Shown here in pieces: positions 7,889-16,599 of a stretch of 64,000 nt of DNA; position 1 is the first letter of the stretch, and each line of letters begins with the position of its first letter. Position numbers and translations under genes: made by a program. The notes under the pieces are model-generated. The model ran no database searches. It saw nothing but the letters and a program-made list of their open reading frames with translations, and had not been told where the DNA came from. The stretch is taken from positions 48,592-112,591 of the forward strand of contig SCPD01000021.1 in NCBI GenBank assembly GCA_005502925.1. Direction: 5' to 3'. This DNA comes from Rhizobiales bacterium Y(2018) (lineage in GTDB: Bacteria > Pseudomonadota > Alphaproteobacteria > Rhizobiales > Aestuariivirgaceae).

Positions 7889-8974
7889 CTAATCCAAGGC
7901 ATGCGCTTTGCGCCCGCCCCGCGCGATCCGCCCGGCGGGTTCAGTGTCGAGCAGCCGCTGCGCCAGAGCGACGGTACGGCCCGCGAGCTCGGCCGCCCCT
8001 CGATGCAGTTCGGTGGAGGTGCGGATCTCGGCGACATTGCGCTCCATATCCTCGGCCGCCCAGCCGCGCGAATGCGCGATATAGGGAAATTGCGGAAAGT
8101 GGAAGCCGAGCTCGGCGAAGAAACCCAGCATCTGGCCGGCGACGCCTTGCACATTGTCCTGGCCGCCGACCACGATGAAGGACGCCACCTTGTTGCGGAT
8201 CAGCACGCGGTTATGCGTGGTGACCTGGTTCTGGATGCAGTTCAGCCGCTCCGCCATGCGGAAATAGAGCGAGCTCGCCTGCCCCCAGCGGATCGGCGTG
8301 GCGATGATCACCGCATCGGCCCAGTGGACCAGCGCCTCATAGACCGGCGTCAACTCGTCCTTGGGCCGCATCTGGGTGATCGAGCATGGCCAGGTGCAGG
8401 CATGCGCCGCTTTCGAATAATAGCCCTCGCAAGCGCGGAATTTGAGATCGTTGAGCTTGATGAGCTGCGTCTCGCAGCCCTGCGCCTCCGCCCCCTTGAG
8501 CGCGCTCGCGAGAAGATCATCGGAACCGGAATAACGCGGCGCCCCTTTGTCCATTGCCGTTGTCGAAATGCCGGCGACACGGATGGGCCCCGGCGCGCGC
8601 TCGACCGGCCGCGCCAAAGGATGCGGCTCATGCGGCTTCTTCTGCCGTTTGGTTGGATTGAACTGCAGCAGCACGCGGCCATTCTCAACCTTGACCGGAA
8701 AGGCCGGCACGCGGTCCTCCTCGAAACCCGGCTCGCCCAGCCCGCTCACCCGGTGGAATTTCCATTGATGCCAGGGGCAGACGATATAGTCGCCATCGAG
8801 CGCCCCCTCGCCCAAGGGTCCGCCGACATGGTTGCAGGCATTATGCACCGCGCCGAAAGCGCCATTGACGCAGGAGAGCGCGATCTTGACCGTGCCCGCC
8901 TCGACCGGCTGGAGGGTCTTGCCGGCGAGCTCGGCGGCCGCTCCGAGATCGATCCATTGGTCGCGTTCCGCCAT
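7889..8974 (-). CDS. Rieske [2Fe-2S] - flavodoxin-type reductase fusion protein
   Basis: A 361-residue fusion. Residues 1-120 form a Rieske ferredoxin domain with C47-x-H49 and C66-x2-H69 (CNHVGGP and CPWHQW). From about residue 125 an NAD(P)H-dependent FMN reductase/flavodoxin fold follows (IRVAGIST, then ATPIRWGQASSLYFRMAERL and the Cys-rich CEGYYSKAAHACTWPC). ATG 8974 has aaggag before it. It lies 11 bases after the stop of the DAO oxidase gene, so the two are probably one operon. A self-contained electron transfer unit that supplies an oxygenase or an oxidase is a reasonable inference; the partner is not known. Confidence 0.85.
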   Translation of the reverse strand: MAERDQWIDLGAAAELAGKTLQPVEAGTVKIALSCVNGAFGAVHNACNHVGGPLGEGALDGDYIVCPWHQWKFHRVSGLGEPGFEEDRVPAFPVKVENGRVLLQFNPTKRQKKPHEPHPLARPVERAPGPIRVAGISTTAMDKGAPRYSGSDDLLASALKGAEAQGCETQLIKLNDLKFRACEGYYSKAAHACTWPCSITQMRPKDELTPVYEALVHWADAVIIATPIRWGQASSLYFRMAERLNCIQNQVTTHNRVLIRNKVASFIVVGGQDNVQGVAGQMLGFFAELGFHFPQFPYIAHSRGWAAEDMERNVAEIRTSTELHRGAAELAGRTVALAQRLLDTEPAGRIARGGRKAHALD

Positions 8975-8985
8975 GACGGTTCTCC

Positions 8986-10272
8986 TTATTCGCGTTTCTT
9001 GCGGTCGGCGCGCTCGTCGAGCACGTCGCGCAATTGCATATGCCAATAGCTTGCCTGGACTCCGATGCGCCCGAAAGGCCCGCCGACCCATTTCGGCGCG
9101 AAGGCGGCGAAGCGACGATACTCGTCGTCGCCATCGGCGATCGCCCGCGCCATGAGGATGCCCGCCATCGCGGTGGTGTTGAGCCCGTGGCCGCCAAAGG
9201 CGGTGGCGAACCATTGCCCGTCGGCGGCGCGTCCGATGAGCGGCATTTTGTGCAGCGCATAACCCATAAGGCCGGACCAGGCATAGTCGATCTTCGGATC
9301 GCCGAGTTGGGGATAGACCGACAGCATGTCGCGTTTCAGCATCTGGGCGAGGCGCGCCGGCTCGCTCACCCGCGTGGTGATGCGCCCACCCCACAGGATG
9401 CGATTGTCGGAGATGAGCCGGTAATAGTCGCCGGCGCGGCGCATGTCGCCGACGCCGCAACGTGTGCGGATCGCATCCTGTTCGAGGGGTTCGGTCACCA
9501 CCACATAGGTGGCGATCGGCAGAGTCGCGCGGCCAATGGTCCGGTTGATCCGCCTATCGAGCGAAGAGACGCAATGGACGACGTGCGGCGCATGGACCTC
9601 GGCATGCGCCGTGCGCACGATGAAATTGCGCTTCTCCTTGCGCACGTCGAGCGCCGGCGTGTTCTCATGAATGAGCACGCCGCGATGCCGCGCGTCGTCG
9701 GCGAGCGCGTGGGCATAACGCAAGGGATGGATGAGGAAGCTGTGTGGATTCTTGATGCCCTGGAAATAGCGCTCGGTCCTGAGCAACATGCGGGTCTGCT
9801 CGGTCGAGAGCAGCTCGAGCCCTTCGCTGAAGTCGCGCAGCATCATCTCGACATGGCGGCGAGCACCTGAGGGATCGTTGACACGCTGCGCCACGATCAC
9901 CCCGTCGCTCATCCGCAGCGTCTGGTCGAGGCGCGTCACCTCGCGCCTCACATATTCGGTGCCATGGGCGGAGAGCCGGTAGAGCGCCTGGGCGTTCTTG
10001 AGGCCCACTTTCTCGATGATGTCCTCGACGCCCAGCGCGAAGCCATTGCCGACGAAACCGCCATTGCGGCCCGAAGCGCCCCAGGCGATTTCCTTCGCCT
10101 CGAGCAGCACCGCGATGCGGCCGCGCCTTTGCACTTCCATTGCGGTGGTGAGCCCGGCGAGCCCGCCACCGATCACGCAGACATCCGCGGCAATGACGCC
10201 CCTGGGCGGAGGCGCAGCATCACGGGCCGGGGCGGTCGCCTCGTACCAGGTTTCGGCGGATTTGAGCGTCAT
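8986..10272 (-). CDS. FAD-dependent oxidoreductase of the DAO (glycine/amine oxidase) family
   Basis: A 428-residue flavoprotein. The dinucleotide motif is ADVCVIGGGLAGLTTAMEVQ near residues 30-49. The FAD contact WGASGRNGGFV and the C-terminal GGHGLNTTAMAGILMARAI complete the DAO pattern seen in PuuB- and OrdL-type gamma-glutamylputrescine oxidases. ATG 10272 is chosen for its gggag site. The Rieske-flavodoxin gene follows in the same operon. A polyamine or amino-acid substrate is plausible; a polyamine-type binding protein is encoded elsewhere in the window but is not linked. Confidence 0.85.
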   Translation of the reverse strand: MTLKSAETWYEATAPARDAAPPPRGVIAADVCVIGGGLAGLTTAMEVQRRGRIAVLLEAKEIAWGASGRNGGFVGNGFALGVEDIIEKVGLKNAQALYRLSAHGTEYVRREVTRLDQTLRMSDGVIVAQRVNDPSGARRHVEMMLRDFSEGLELLSTEQTRMLLRTERYFQGIKNPHSFLIHPLRYAHALADDARHRGVLIHENTPALDVRKEKRNFIVRTAHAEVHAPHVVHCVSSLDRRINRTIGRATLPIATYVVVTEPLEQDAIRTRCGVGDMRRAGDYYRLISDNRILWGGRITTRVSEPARLAQMLKRDMLSVYPQLGDPKIDYAWSGLMGYALHKMPLIGRAADGQWFATAFGGHGLNTTAMAGILMARAIADGDDEYRRFAAFAPKWVGGPFGRIGVQASYWHMQLRDVLDERADRKKRE

Positions 10273-10395
10273 GGCACTCCCGAATCTCAAGCCTTCGCCC
10301 CCATATTACGCAAATCCGCCCTGTTGCGAGAGCCGTTGCTCCAGGCCCCTCCCTTAAGCTATTGAGACCGCTTCCGCTTTAAGGGTAGCTGACCG

Positions 10396-11256
10396 ATGCG
10401 CTTCAAGACCAGCAGGGAGTTCCGGGATTGGCCGAACAAGGCCGTGACCGTCTTCGGCATGTCCGGCGTCGGCAAGACGACGCTTGCCGACCTCCTTCAG
10501 GACCGTGACTGGTTCCACTATTCGGTCGATTACCGCATCGGCACCCGGTACATGGGCGAGCATATCGTCGACAACTTCAAGCGCGAGGCGATGAAGGTCC
10601 CCTTCCTGCGCGACCTGTTGCGCTCGGATTCGATCTATATCTCCTCCAACATCACCTTCCGGAATCTGGAGCCGCTTTCGACCTATCTCGGCAAGCCGGG
10701 CAACCCCGAGAAAGGCGGCATCGACTTCGCCGAATACAAGAAGCGCCAGGCCCAGCACCGCGAAGGCGAGATCAGCGCGCTGAAAGACGTGCCCGCCTTC
10801 ATCGAGCGCTCGCGCGATATCTATGGCTACAGCCACTTCGTCTGCGATTCGGGCGGCAGCCTGTGCGAGGTGGTGGATCCTGAGGATTTCAGCGACCCCG
10901 TCCTGCAATGCCTCGCCGACAACTCGCTGCTCCTCTATATCGAGGGCACCCCTGTCCATGCGCGTATGCTGGTCGAGCGCTTCCGCAAGGCGCCGAAGCC
11001 CATGTATTACCAGCCACGTTTCCTCGACGAGAAGTGGGCCGAATACAAAAAGATCAATTCCATCGCCGAGGACTGCGAGGTCGACCCCGATGGCTTCGCC
11101 GTCTGGGGCTTCGAGCAACTGCTCCATCACCGCATTCCGCTCTATCAGGCCATCGCCCGCAACTTCGGCTATGCGGTGAAGATGGAAGACGTGCCTAACG
11201 TGAAGACAGAAGAGGATTTCCTCGATCTCGTGTCGCACGCGATCGACAAAAACTGA
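10396..11256 (+). CDS. P-loop ATPase of unknown function, upstream of metA
   Basis: A 286-residue protein with a Walker A motif GMSGVGKTT at residues 21-29 and no other motif I can name. The stop is only 2 bases before the metA start, so the genes are probably cotranscribed. It looks like a small-molecule or nucleotide kinase-like P-loop protein (short, no AAA+ sensor motifs). An inverted repeat, CCCTTAA (10351-10357) with TTAAGGG (10379-10385), sits in the leader just before ATG 10396. A role tied to methionine synthesis is inference from position only. Confidence 0.75.
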   Translation: MRFKTSREFRDWPNKAVTVFGMSGVGKTTLADLLQDRDWFHYSVDYRIGTRYMGEHIVDNFKREAMKVPFLRDLLRSDSIYISSNITFRNLEPLSTYLGKPGNPEKGGIDFAEYKKRQAQHREGEISALKDVPAFIERSRDIYGYSHFVCDSGGSLCEVVDPEDFSDPVLQCLADNSLLLYIEGTPVHARMLVERFRKAPKPMYYQPRFLDEKWAEYKKINSIAEDCEVDPDGFAVWGFEQLLHHRIPLYQAIARNFGYAVKMEDVPNVKTEEDFLDLVSHAIDKN

Positions 11257-11258
11257 CC

Positions 11259-12176
11259 ATGCCCATCAAGATCCCGAACGACCTGCCGGCCCGCGCCACG
11301 CTCGAGCAAGAGGGTGTCATGGTGATGAGCGAGGAGACCGCCGCCCGCCAGGACATCCGCGCCTTGCGCATCGGCCTCCTCAACCTGATGCCGAACAAAA
11401 TCAAGACCGAGACGCAATTCGCCCGCCTTGTCGGCGCGACGCCGCTGCAGGTCGAGATGACGCTCATCAAGATGACGCATCACGTGCCGAAGAACACGCC
11501 CAACGACCATATCCTCGCCTTCTATCGCGACTGGGTGGATGTGAAGGACGAGAAGTTCGACGGTTTCATCATCACTGGCGCGCCCATCGAGCTGCTCGAA
11601 TTCACCGACGTCACCTATTGGGACGAGCTCAAGCATGTGTTCGACTGGACGCAGACCAACGTCCATTCGAGCTTCCACATCTGTTGGGGCGCCCAGGCCG
11701 GCCTCTATCACTTCCATGGCGTGCCCAAGCACGCGCTGGGGCAGAAGCGCTTCGGCGTCTACCGCCACAAGAACCTGAAACCCGCTTCGCCCTACTTGCG
11801 CGGTTTCTCCGACGATTTCTCCATTCCCGTCTCGCGCTGGACCGAGAATCGCCGCGCCGACATCCCCGCGGATAGCGGCCTCGAAATCCTGATGGAGTCG
11901 GATGAAGCTGGCCTCTGCATGATCGAGGACAAGGCCTATCGCTCGCTCTACATGTTCAACCATGTCGAATACGACTCGGCCTCGCTCGGCGAGGAATATT
12001 GGCGCGACGTGAAGGCCAACAAGCCGATCGAGATGCCGAAGAACTATTATCCGGGCAATGATCCGCATGCCGTGCCGGAGAACCGCTGGCGCAGCCACGC
12101 GCATCTGCTGTTCGGCAATTGGATCAACGAGGTCTATCAGACGACGCCTTTCGCGCTCGCCGATATCGGGAAATGA
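11259..12176 (+). CDS. metA: Homoserine O-acyltransferase MetA, predicted acetyl-CoA type
   Basis: A 305-residue enzyme for the first committed step of methionine synthesis. The acyl-enzyme Cys is C142 ([11 protein letters not shown]), and the catalytic His and Glu are H235 and E237 (FNHVEYDS). Residue 111 is Glu ([10 protein letters not shown]). Glu at this position marks acetyl-CoA-using MetA enzymes, whereas Gly marks succinyl-CoA users. Homoserine O-acetyltransferase activity is therefore predicted despite the family name. The gene starts 2 bases after a P-loop ATPase gene. No SAM-II riboswitch was recognised upstream. Confidence 0.94.
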   Translation: MPIKIPNDLPARATLEQEGVMVMSEETAARQDIRALRIGLLNLMPNKIKTETQFARLVGATPLQVEMTLIKMTHHVPKNTPNDHILAFYRDWVDVKDEKFDGFIITGAPIELLEFTDVTYWDELKHVFDWTQTNVHSSFHICWGAQAGLYHFHGVPKHALGQKRFGVYRHKNLKPASPYLRGFSDDFSIPVSRWTENRRADIPADSGLEILMESDEAGLCMIEDKAYRSLYMFNHVEYDSASLGEEYWRDVKANKPIEMPKNYYPGNDPHAVPENRWRSHAHLLFGNWINEVYQTTPFALADIGK

Positions 12177-12195
12177 CGATCGGGGAGAGCGTGCG

Positions 12196-13392
12196 ATGAA
12201 GCCCCTCCCTGATTTTCGCTCACCCGACTTCCTGCGCGCCCATATGCGCGAGATCATGGATTTCTATTATCCGATCTGCCTCAACCAGGAGGACGGCGGC
12301 TACTACAACGAATATCGCGATGACGGCTTCATCACCGACCGGGTGAACCAGCATATCGTTTCCACCACCCGCTTCATTTTCAACTTCGTCCTCGCCGCCG
12401 ACCTCTTTGGCCGGGAAGACTACAAGGCGGCGGCCGAGCATGGCCTGCGCCATCTGAGTGAAGTGCATCACGATCCCGCTTATGGCGGCTACTTCTGGAC
12501 GCTCGACCGTCGCGCGCCGGGCGATGCGACGAAACATTGCTACGGTCACGCCTTCGTGTTGCTGGCCTATGCGATGGGCCTCAAGGCCGGCATCGCCGGC
12601 ATGCGCCAGAAGGTCGAGGAGACCTATGCCCTGCTCGCTGAGCGCTTCTGGGAGGAAGAGCACCAGCTCTATCGGGATGAAATCAGCCGCGACTGGAAAA
12701 CGGTCTCTCCCTATCGCGGCCAGAACGCCAACATGCACATGACCGAAGCCATGCTCGCGGCTTTCGAAGCAACGGGCGACGGCAAATATCTCGACCGCGC
12801 CGAGACGCTGGTGCGCCGCATCTGCGTCGATCTCCCGAAAAAGGCGCAAGGCGTCGTGTGGGAGCATTATGACGAAACCTGGTCGGTCGACTGGGAATAT
12901 AACAAGGACAATCCGCGCCATCTCTTCAGGCCCTATGGCTATCAGCCGGGCCACATGACCGAATGGACGAAGCTCTTGATGGTCCTGGAGCGCTACCGCC
13001 CGAAGGACTGGATGCTGCCGACGGCCGCTCACCTCTATGAAACGGCATTGGCGAAGAGCACCGACATCGCTCATGGCGGCCTGCATTACAGCTACGGCCC
13101 CGACGGCCGGCTCTATGATCTCGATAAATATCACTGGGTCCAGTGCGAGACCCTGGCCGCAGCGGCGGCGCTCGCCGCGCGTACCGGCAAGGAGCGCTAC
13201 TGGCAGGACTATGACCGTCTGTGGGCCTATAGCTGGCGCAACTTCGTCGACCACGAATATGGTTGCTGGTATCGCATCCTGTCGGCAGACGGCCGGAAGC
13301 TCAGCGATATCAAGAGCCCGGCCGGCAAGACGGATTATCATTCCTTCGGCGCCTGCTACGAGATCCTGCGTGTACTGGGCGCCCTATCCTGA
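12196..13392 (+). CDS. AGE-family epimerase/isomerase
   Basis: A 398-residue alpha/alpha-barrel enzyme of the N-acylglucosamine 2-epimerase family. Typical parts are GGYYNEYRDDGF near the start, STTRFIFNFVLA, the catalytic His region GQNANMHMTEAMLAAFEAT, QPGHMTEWTKLL and DYHSFGACYEI at the end. Family members interconvert GlcNAc/ManNAc, mannose/fructose or cellobiose. The H-M-x-E and G-H-M-x-E motifs are shared by all, so the sugar cannot be named. ATG 12196 follows ggggaga and lies 19 bases after metA. Confidence 0.85.
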   Translation: MKPLPDFRSPDFLRAHMREIMDFYYPICLNQEDGGYYNEYRDDGFITDRVNQHIVSTTRFIFNFVLAADLFGREDYKAAAEHGLRHLSEVHHDPAYGGYFWTLDRRAPGDATKHCYGHAFVLLAYAMGLKAGIAGMRQKVEETYALLAERFWEEEHQLYRDEISRDWKTVSPYRGQNANMHMTEAMLAAFEATGDGKYLDRAETLVRRICVDLPKKAQGVVWEHYDETWSVDWEYNKDNPRHLFRPYGYQPGHMTEWTKLLMVLERYRPKDWMLPTAAHLYETALAKSTDIAHGGLHYSYGPDGRLYDLDKYHWVQCETLAAAAALAARTGKERYWQDYDRLWAYSWRNFVDHEYGCWYRILSADGRKLSDIKSPAGKTDYHSFGACYEILRVLGALS

Positions 13393-13437
13393 TCGCTGTC
13401 GCTCCCCTGTCACAAAGGGCCTATACTTCGTCCCGCC

Positions 13438-13971
13438 ATGCTTCGCCTCCTTCTGCTCAGGCACGCCAAATCGAGCTGGACTGATCCCGGCCTCGACGAT
13501 CACGACCGCCCGCTCAATCCGCGCGGCCAGAAATCCGCGCCGCTGATCGGCCGCTTCATGCGCGACCACAAATTCAATCCCGATCTGGTGCTCTGCTCGC
13601 CGGCGCGCCGCGCACGCGAGACCTGGAAGCTCGCTTCCACCGAGCTCAGAAGCTCACCGCGCCTCCTGATGGAGGACGGGCTTTACGATTTCGGCAACGG
13701 CGGGCGCATTCTCGATACGGTGCGCGCCAAGGCCGATACCGCCAAGTCGATCCTCGTCGTCGGCCATAATCCCTCGATCGAGCGTCTCGCCCAGCGCCTC
13801 ATCGGCAAAGGCGAGGCCAAGCTGCGCAAGCGGGTCGCCGAGAAATATCCGACCGGCGCCCTCGCGGTGATCAGCTTCGACGCCAAGGACTGGAAGGACA
13901 TCGAGGACGGCAAGGGCACGCTGGCGGCCTTTGTCCGCCCGCGCGATCTCGCTAAGGAAACAGCAACTTAG
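13438..13971 (+). CDS. SixA-like histidine phosphatase
   Basis: A 177-residue member of the histidine phosphatase superfamily. The catalytic RHAK motif (R8-H9) opens the protein (LLLLRHAKSSW). LCSPARRARETW carries the second Arg, and VGHNPSIERLA carries the second catalytic His. SixA removes phosphate from phosphohistidine in HPt domains and in the nitrogen phosphotransferase system. An HPt protein is encoded at 36111 in this window, but no direct link is shown. Confidence 0.87.
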   Translation: MLRLLLLRHAKSSWTDPGLDDHDRPLNPRGQKSAPLIGRFMRDHKFNPDLVLCSPARRARETWKLASTELRSSPRLLMEDGLYDFGNGGRILDTVRAKADTAKSILVVGHNPSIERLAQRLIGKGEAKLRKRVAEKYPTGALAVISFDAKDWKDIEDGKGTLAAFVRPRDLAKETAT

Positions 13972-14012
13972 CACTTGCGTCAGGCTGCCCATGTCCCCAA
14001 CTATGGGGCGGA

Positions 14013-14057
14013 GCATCGGACCGAAAAGTGCGCAGCGGTTTTCGGGCAATCCGATGC
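14013..14057. repeat. GCATCGGA-type dispersed palindrome, copy 1
   Basis: Arms GCATCGGA (14013-14020) and TCCGATGC (14050-14057) enclose a core with GAAAAGTG and CGGTTTTC. The same element is at 27783-27827, and a variant with other outer arms is at 60431-60474. This is a very common Rhizobiales intergenic sequence type. Confidence 0.8.
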
Positions 14058-14073
14058 GAAAATGAACTTATAG

Positions 14074-14103
14074 ACCACTGGGGCGATTTATCGCCCCAGT
14101 GGT
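14074..14103. repeat. Perfect 13-base hairpin overlapping a possible start codon
   Basis: ACCACTGGGGCGA (14074-14086) and TCGCCCCAGTGGT (14091-14103) pair perfectly around TTTA. The GTG at 14099 that opens the YcjX frame lies in the right arm. It may be a terminator-like structure for SixA or a translational control hairpin. Confidence 0.65.
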
Positions 14104-15556
14104 TTGTCGGACCCATGACGCATTGAAACGGACCTCCCTCATCGACAGCGCGCGCATCGCGGCGGGCGGCCTCAAGGACTTTGCGTCAGGTCTCGCCACG
14201 CCGACCTTGCGACTCGGCGTCACCGGCCTGGCGCGCGCCGGCAAGACCGTTTTCATCACCGCCCTCGTCCACGCGCTCCTCAATCAGACGCGCCTGCCCT
14301 TGTTTGACGCGCAGGCGCAGGGCCGCATCAGCCGTGCCTATCTGGAGCCCCAGCCCGACGACGACCTGCCGCGTTTCGCCTATGAGGATCATCTCGCCGC
14401 CTTGACGGCGGAAGACCGCCGCTGGCCGGAAAGCACCAGGCGCATCAGCCAGCTCCGCCTTACGCTCGATTACACGCCGCAGGGTTTCATCGCCCGCAAC
14501 TTCGGCCGCGACCGCGTCCATATCGACATCGTCGATTATCCGGGCGAATGGCTGCTCGACCTGCCGCTCCTCGGCCTCAGCTATCAGGAATGGTCGGCCG
14601 AGACCGTGGCGTCGAGCCGCGTGTCGCCACGCCTCGCTTTGGCGCGCGACTGGCACGGCCTCCTGGCGGCGCTCGACCCGATGAAGCCCGCCGACGAGCA
14701 GCAGGCGGTGAAGGCGGCCGAGCTCTTCACGTCTTTTCTCGCCCGCGGCCGCGGCACCGATGTCTCCCTGTCGGCGCTGCCGCCAGGCCGTTTCCTGATG
14801 CCGGGCGACCTCGCCGGCTCGCCGCTTCTCACCTTCGCGCCGCTCGATGTGACCGCGGACGCTTCCTTCCCGCGCGGCTCGCTCGGCGCGTTGATGGCGC
14901 GGCGTTACGACTCCTATGTGGCGAAGGTGGTGAAGCCGTTCTTCTTCGGCCATTTCGCCCGCCTCGACCGCCAGATCATCCTGGTCGACGCCTTGACCGC
15001 GCTCAATGCCGGCGCCGATGCCATGCGCGACCTGCAGAAGGCGCTCGCCGATGTGCTCTCAGCCTTCCGCCAGGGCGCCAACAGCTGGGCCTCGGCGCTG
15101 GTCGGGCGCCGCATCGACCGCATCGTCTTCGCCGCCGCCAAGGCCGATCTCATCCACCATACGAGCCACGACCGGCTCGAGGCGATCCTCGGCCTCATCG
15201 TCAAGGACGCCGCGGCGCGCGCCGAATATTCAGGCGCCGAGATCGACATTGCCGCGCTTGCCGCCATTCGCGCCACGCGTGAGACGACGTTGCGCCAGAA
15301 GGGCGAGGATCTTCCCTGCATCGTCGGCATACCGCAAAAGGGCGAGACCATTGGCGCGGAGACCTTCGATGGCGAGACGGAAGCCGCCATCTTCCCCGGC
15401 GACCTGCCCGCCAATCCGGAGGAAGCCTTGCGCGGTGGCCTCGAAGGCGCGCTGCGTTTCGTGAAGTTCCGCCCGCCTTTGACGGCGGGCCGGAGCTTTC
15501 CCCACATTCGCCTTGATCGCACGCTCGAATTCCTGCTGGGAGATCGCTTTAAATGA
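14099..15556 (+). CDS. ycjX: YcjX-family P-loop GTP-binding protein (DUF463)
   Basis: A 485-residue protein of the YcjX family. The P-loop is GLARAGKTVFIT near residues 42-53, and DYPGEWLLDLPLL is the family signature after switch regions. YcjX is a stress-linked GTPase-like protein that pairs with the membrane protein YcjF, encoded next with an ATGA overlap. The start is uncertain. GTG 14099 lies within a perfect hairpin, and TTG 14123 (LKRTSLIDS) is an alternative without a clear ribosome site. Confidence 0.87.
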   Translation: MVCRTHDALKRTSLIDSARIAAGGLKDFASGLATPTLRLGVTGLARAGKTVFITALVHALLNQTRLPLFDAQAQGRISRAYLEPQPDDDLPRFAYEDHLAALTAEDRRWPESTRRISQLRLTLDYTPQGFIARNFGRDRVHIDIVDYPGEWLLDLPLLGLSYQEWSAETVASSRVSPRLALARDWHGLLAALDPMKPADEQQAVKAAELFTSFLARGRGTDVSLSALPPGRFLMPGDLAGSPLLTFAPLDVTADASFPRGSLGALMARRYDSYVAKVVKPFFFGHFARLDRQIILVDALTALNAGADAMRDLQKALADVLSAFRQGANSWASALVGRRIDRIVFAAAKADLIHHTSHDRLEAILGLIVKDAAARAEYSGAEIDIAALAAIRATRETTLRQKGEDLPCIVGIPQKGETIGAETFDGETEAAIFPGDLPANPEEALRGGLEGALRFVKFRPPLTAGRSFPHIRLDRTLEFLLGDRFK

Positions 15557-16599
15557 ACGACGATCACCGCCGGCCGCAGGCCTTCCGCATCGATCCCGCC
15601 CCGCACCCCGAAAAGGTACGGCGGCCGCCGCGCGCCATTCATGGCAAGATCAAATTCGACGAGGAGCCCGACGGCCAGGAGCTGGTGGTCACGCCGCCAG
15701 CCCCCTTGCCCTCCTCGCGCAGCCTGAAATGGGGTTCGCTCCTCATCTCGGCGCTGTTCGGCCTCTTCGTCATGTGGGCCGGTCTTTCCGCCTCGAGCCT
15801 TATCGAGCAACTGTTCCAGCGCTCGGTGTATCTGGGCTGGCTGGGCGCCGGTCTCGCCGGCCTCGCCGGGCTTGCGGCGCTTGCCATCATCATTCGCGAA
15901 ATCTGGGGCCTCATGCGCCTGCGCCGCATCGAGCATGTCCAGGCCGACGCGGCGCGCGCGCTCAATCACGATGACGATGCCGCCGCCAAGCGCGTGATCG
16001 CGGCGCTCAAATCCGTCTATGGCGGACGCGCCGATGCGGCCTGGGGCCTGAAGACGCTCGCCGAGCATGAGAGCGATGTCATGGACGCGAAGGATCGCAT
16101 CCGGCTCGCCGACCGCGATCTGCTGAGCGCCTTCGATGCCGAGACGCACCGCATCATTGCCCGCCGCAGCCGCCGCGTGACCTTGCTCACTGCGGTGACC
16201 CCGGCGGCCGTTTTCGACATTCTTTTCGTCGCCGCCCAGAATCTCCGCATGCTGCGCGAGATCGCCTCCCTTTACGGCGGCCGGCCCTCGACCTTGTCGA
16301 CCTTCAGGCTCGCCCGCATGGTGATCGGCCATCTCGCCGTCACCGGCGGCCTCGCACTCTCCGACAGCGTCATCCAGCATGTCGTCGGCAAGGGTTTGAT
16401 CGGCCGGCTCTCGGCCAGGTTTGGCGAAGGCGCCGTCAATGGTATCCTCACCGCGCGCATCGGCCTGGCCGCCCGCGATGTCTGCCGCCCCATTCCGCAG
16501 GAGGCCGAGGCCAAGGAGACACTGGCGAGCCTGACGCGCGAATTGTTGAATTTCGGCGGCGAGAGCAAAGACAAAGAAAATGCCACGCCCTCATCTTAA
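15553..16599 (+). CDS. ycjF: YcjF-family membrane protein (TIGR01620/DUF697)
   Basis: A 348-residue protein overlapping ycjX by four bases (ATGA). Residues 1-55 are hydrophilic and Pro-rich. Two membrane segments follow at about 60-82 and 92-113, and a DUF697 core lies near the C-terminus (TLLTAVTPAAVFDILFVAAQ). YcjX-YcjF is a conserved pair induced by envelope or heat stress in proteobacteria. The next gene, an HtpX-like protease, overlaps its 3' end by 20 bases, in line with a joint envelope quality-control operon. Confidence 0.87.
   Translation: MNDDHRRPQAFRIDPAPHPEKVRRPPRAIHGKIKFDEEPDGQELVVTPPAPLPSSRSLKWGSLLISALFGLFVMWAGLSASSLIEQLFQRSVYLGWLGAGLAGLAGLAALAIIIREIWGLMRLRRIEHVQADAARALNHDDDAAAKRVIAALKSVYGGRADAAWGLKTLAEHESDVMDAKDRIRLADRDLLSAFDAETHRIIARRSRRVTLLTAVTPAAVFDILFVAAQNLRMLREIASLYGGRPSTLSTFRLARMVIGHLAVTGGLALSDSVIQHVVGKGLIGRLSARFGEGAVNGILTARIGLAARDVCRPIPQEAEAKETLASLTRELLNFGGESKDKENATPSS

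Noticed and set aside
10291..10395. SAM-II riboswitch expected before a metA operon in alphaproteobacteria
   Set aside because: The gap before the P-loop ATPase has an inverted repeat (CCCTTAA/TTAAGGG), but I could not match the SAM-II pseudoknot or its conserved blocks. The 2-base gap before metA leaves no room.
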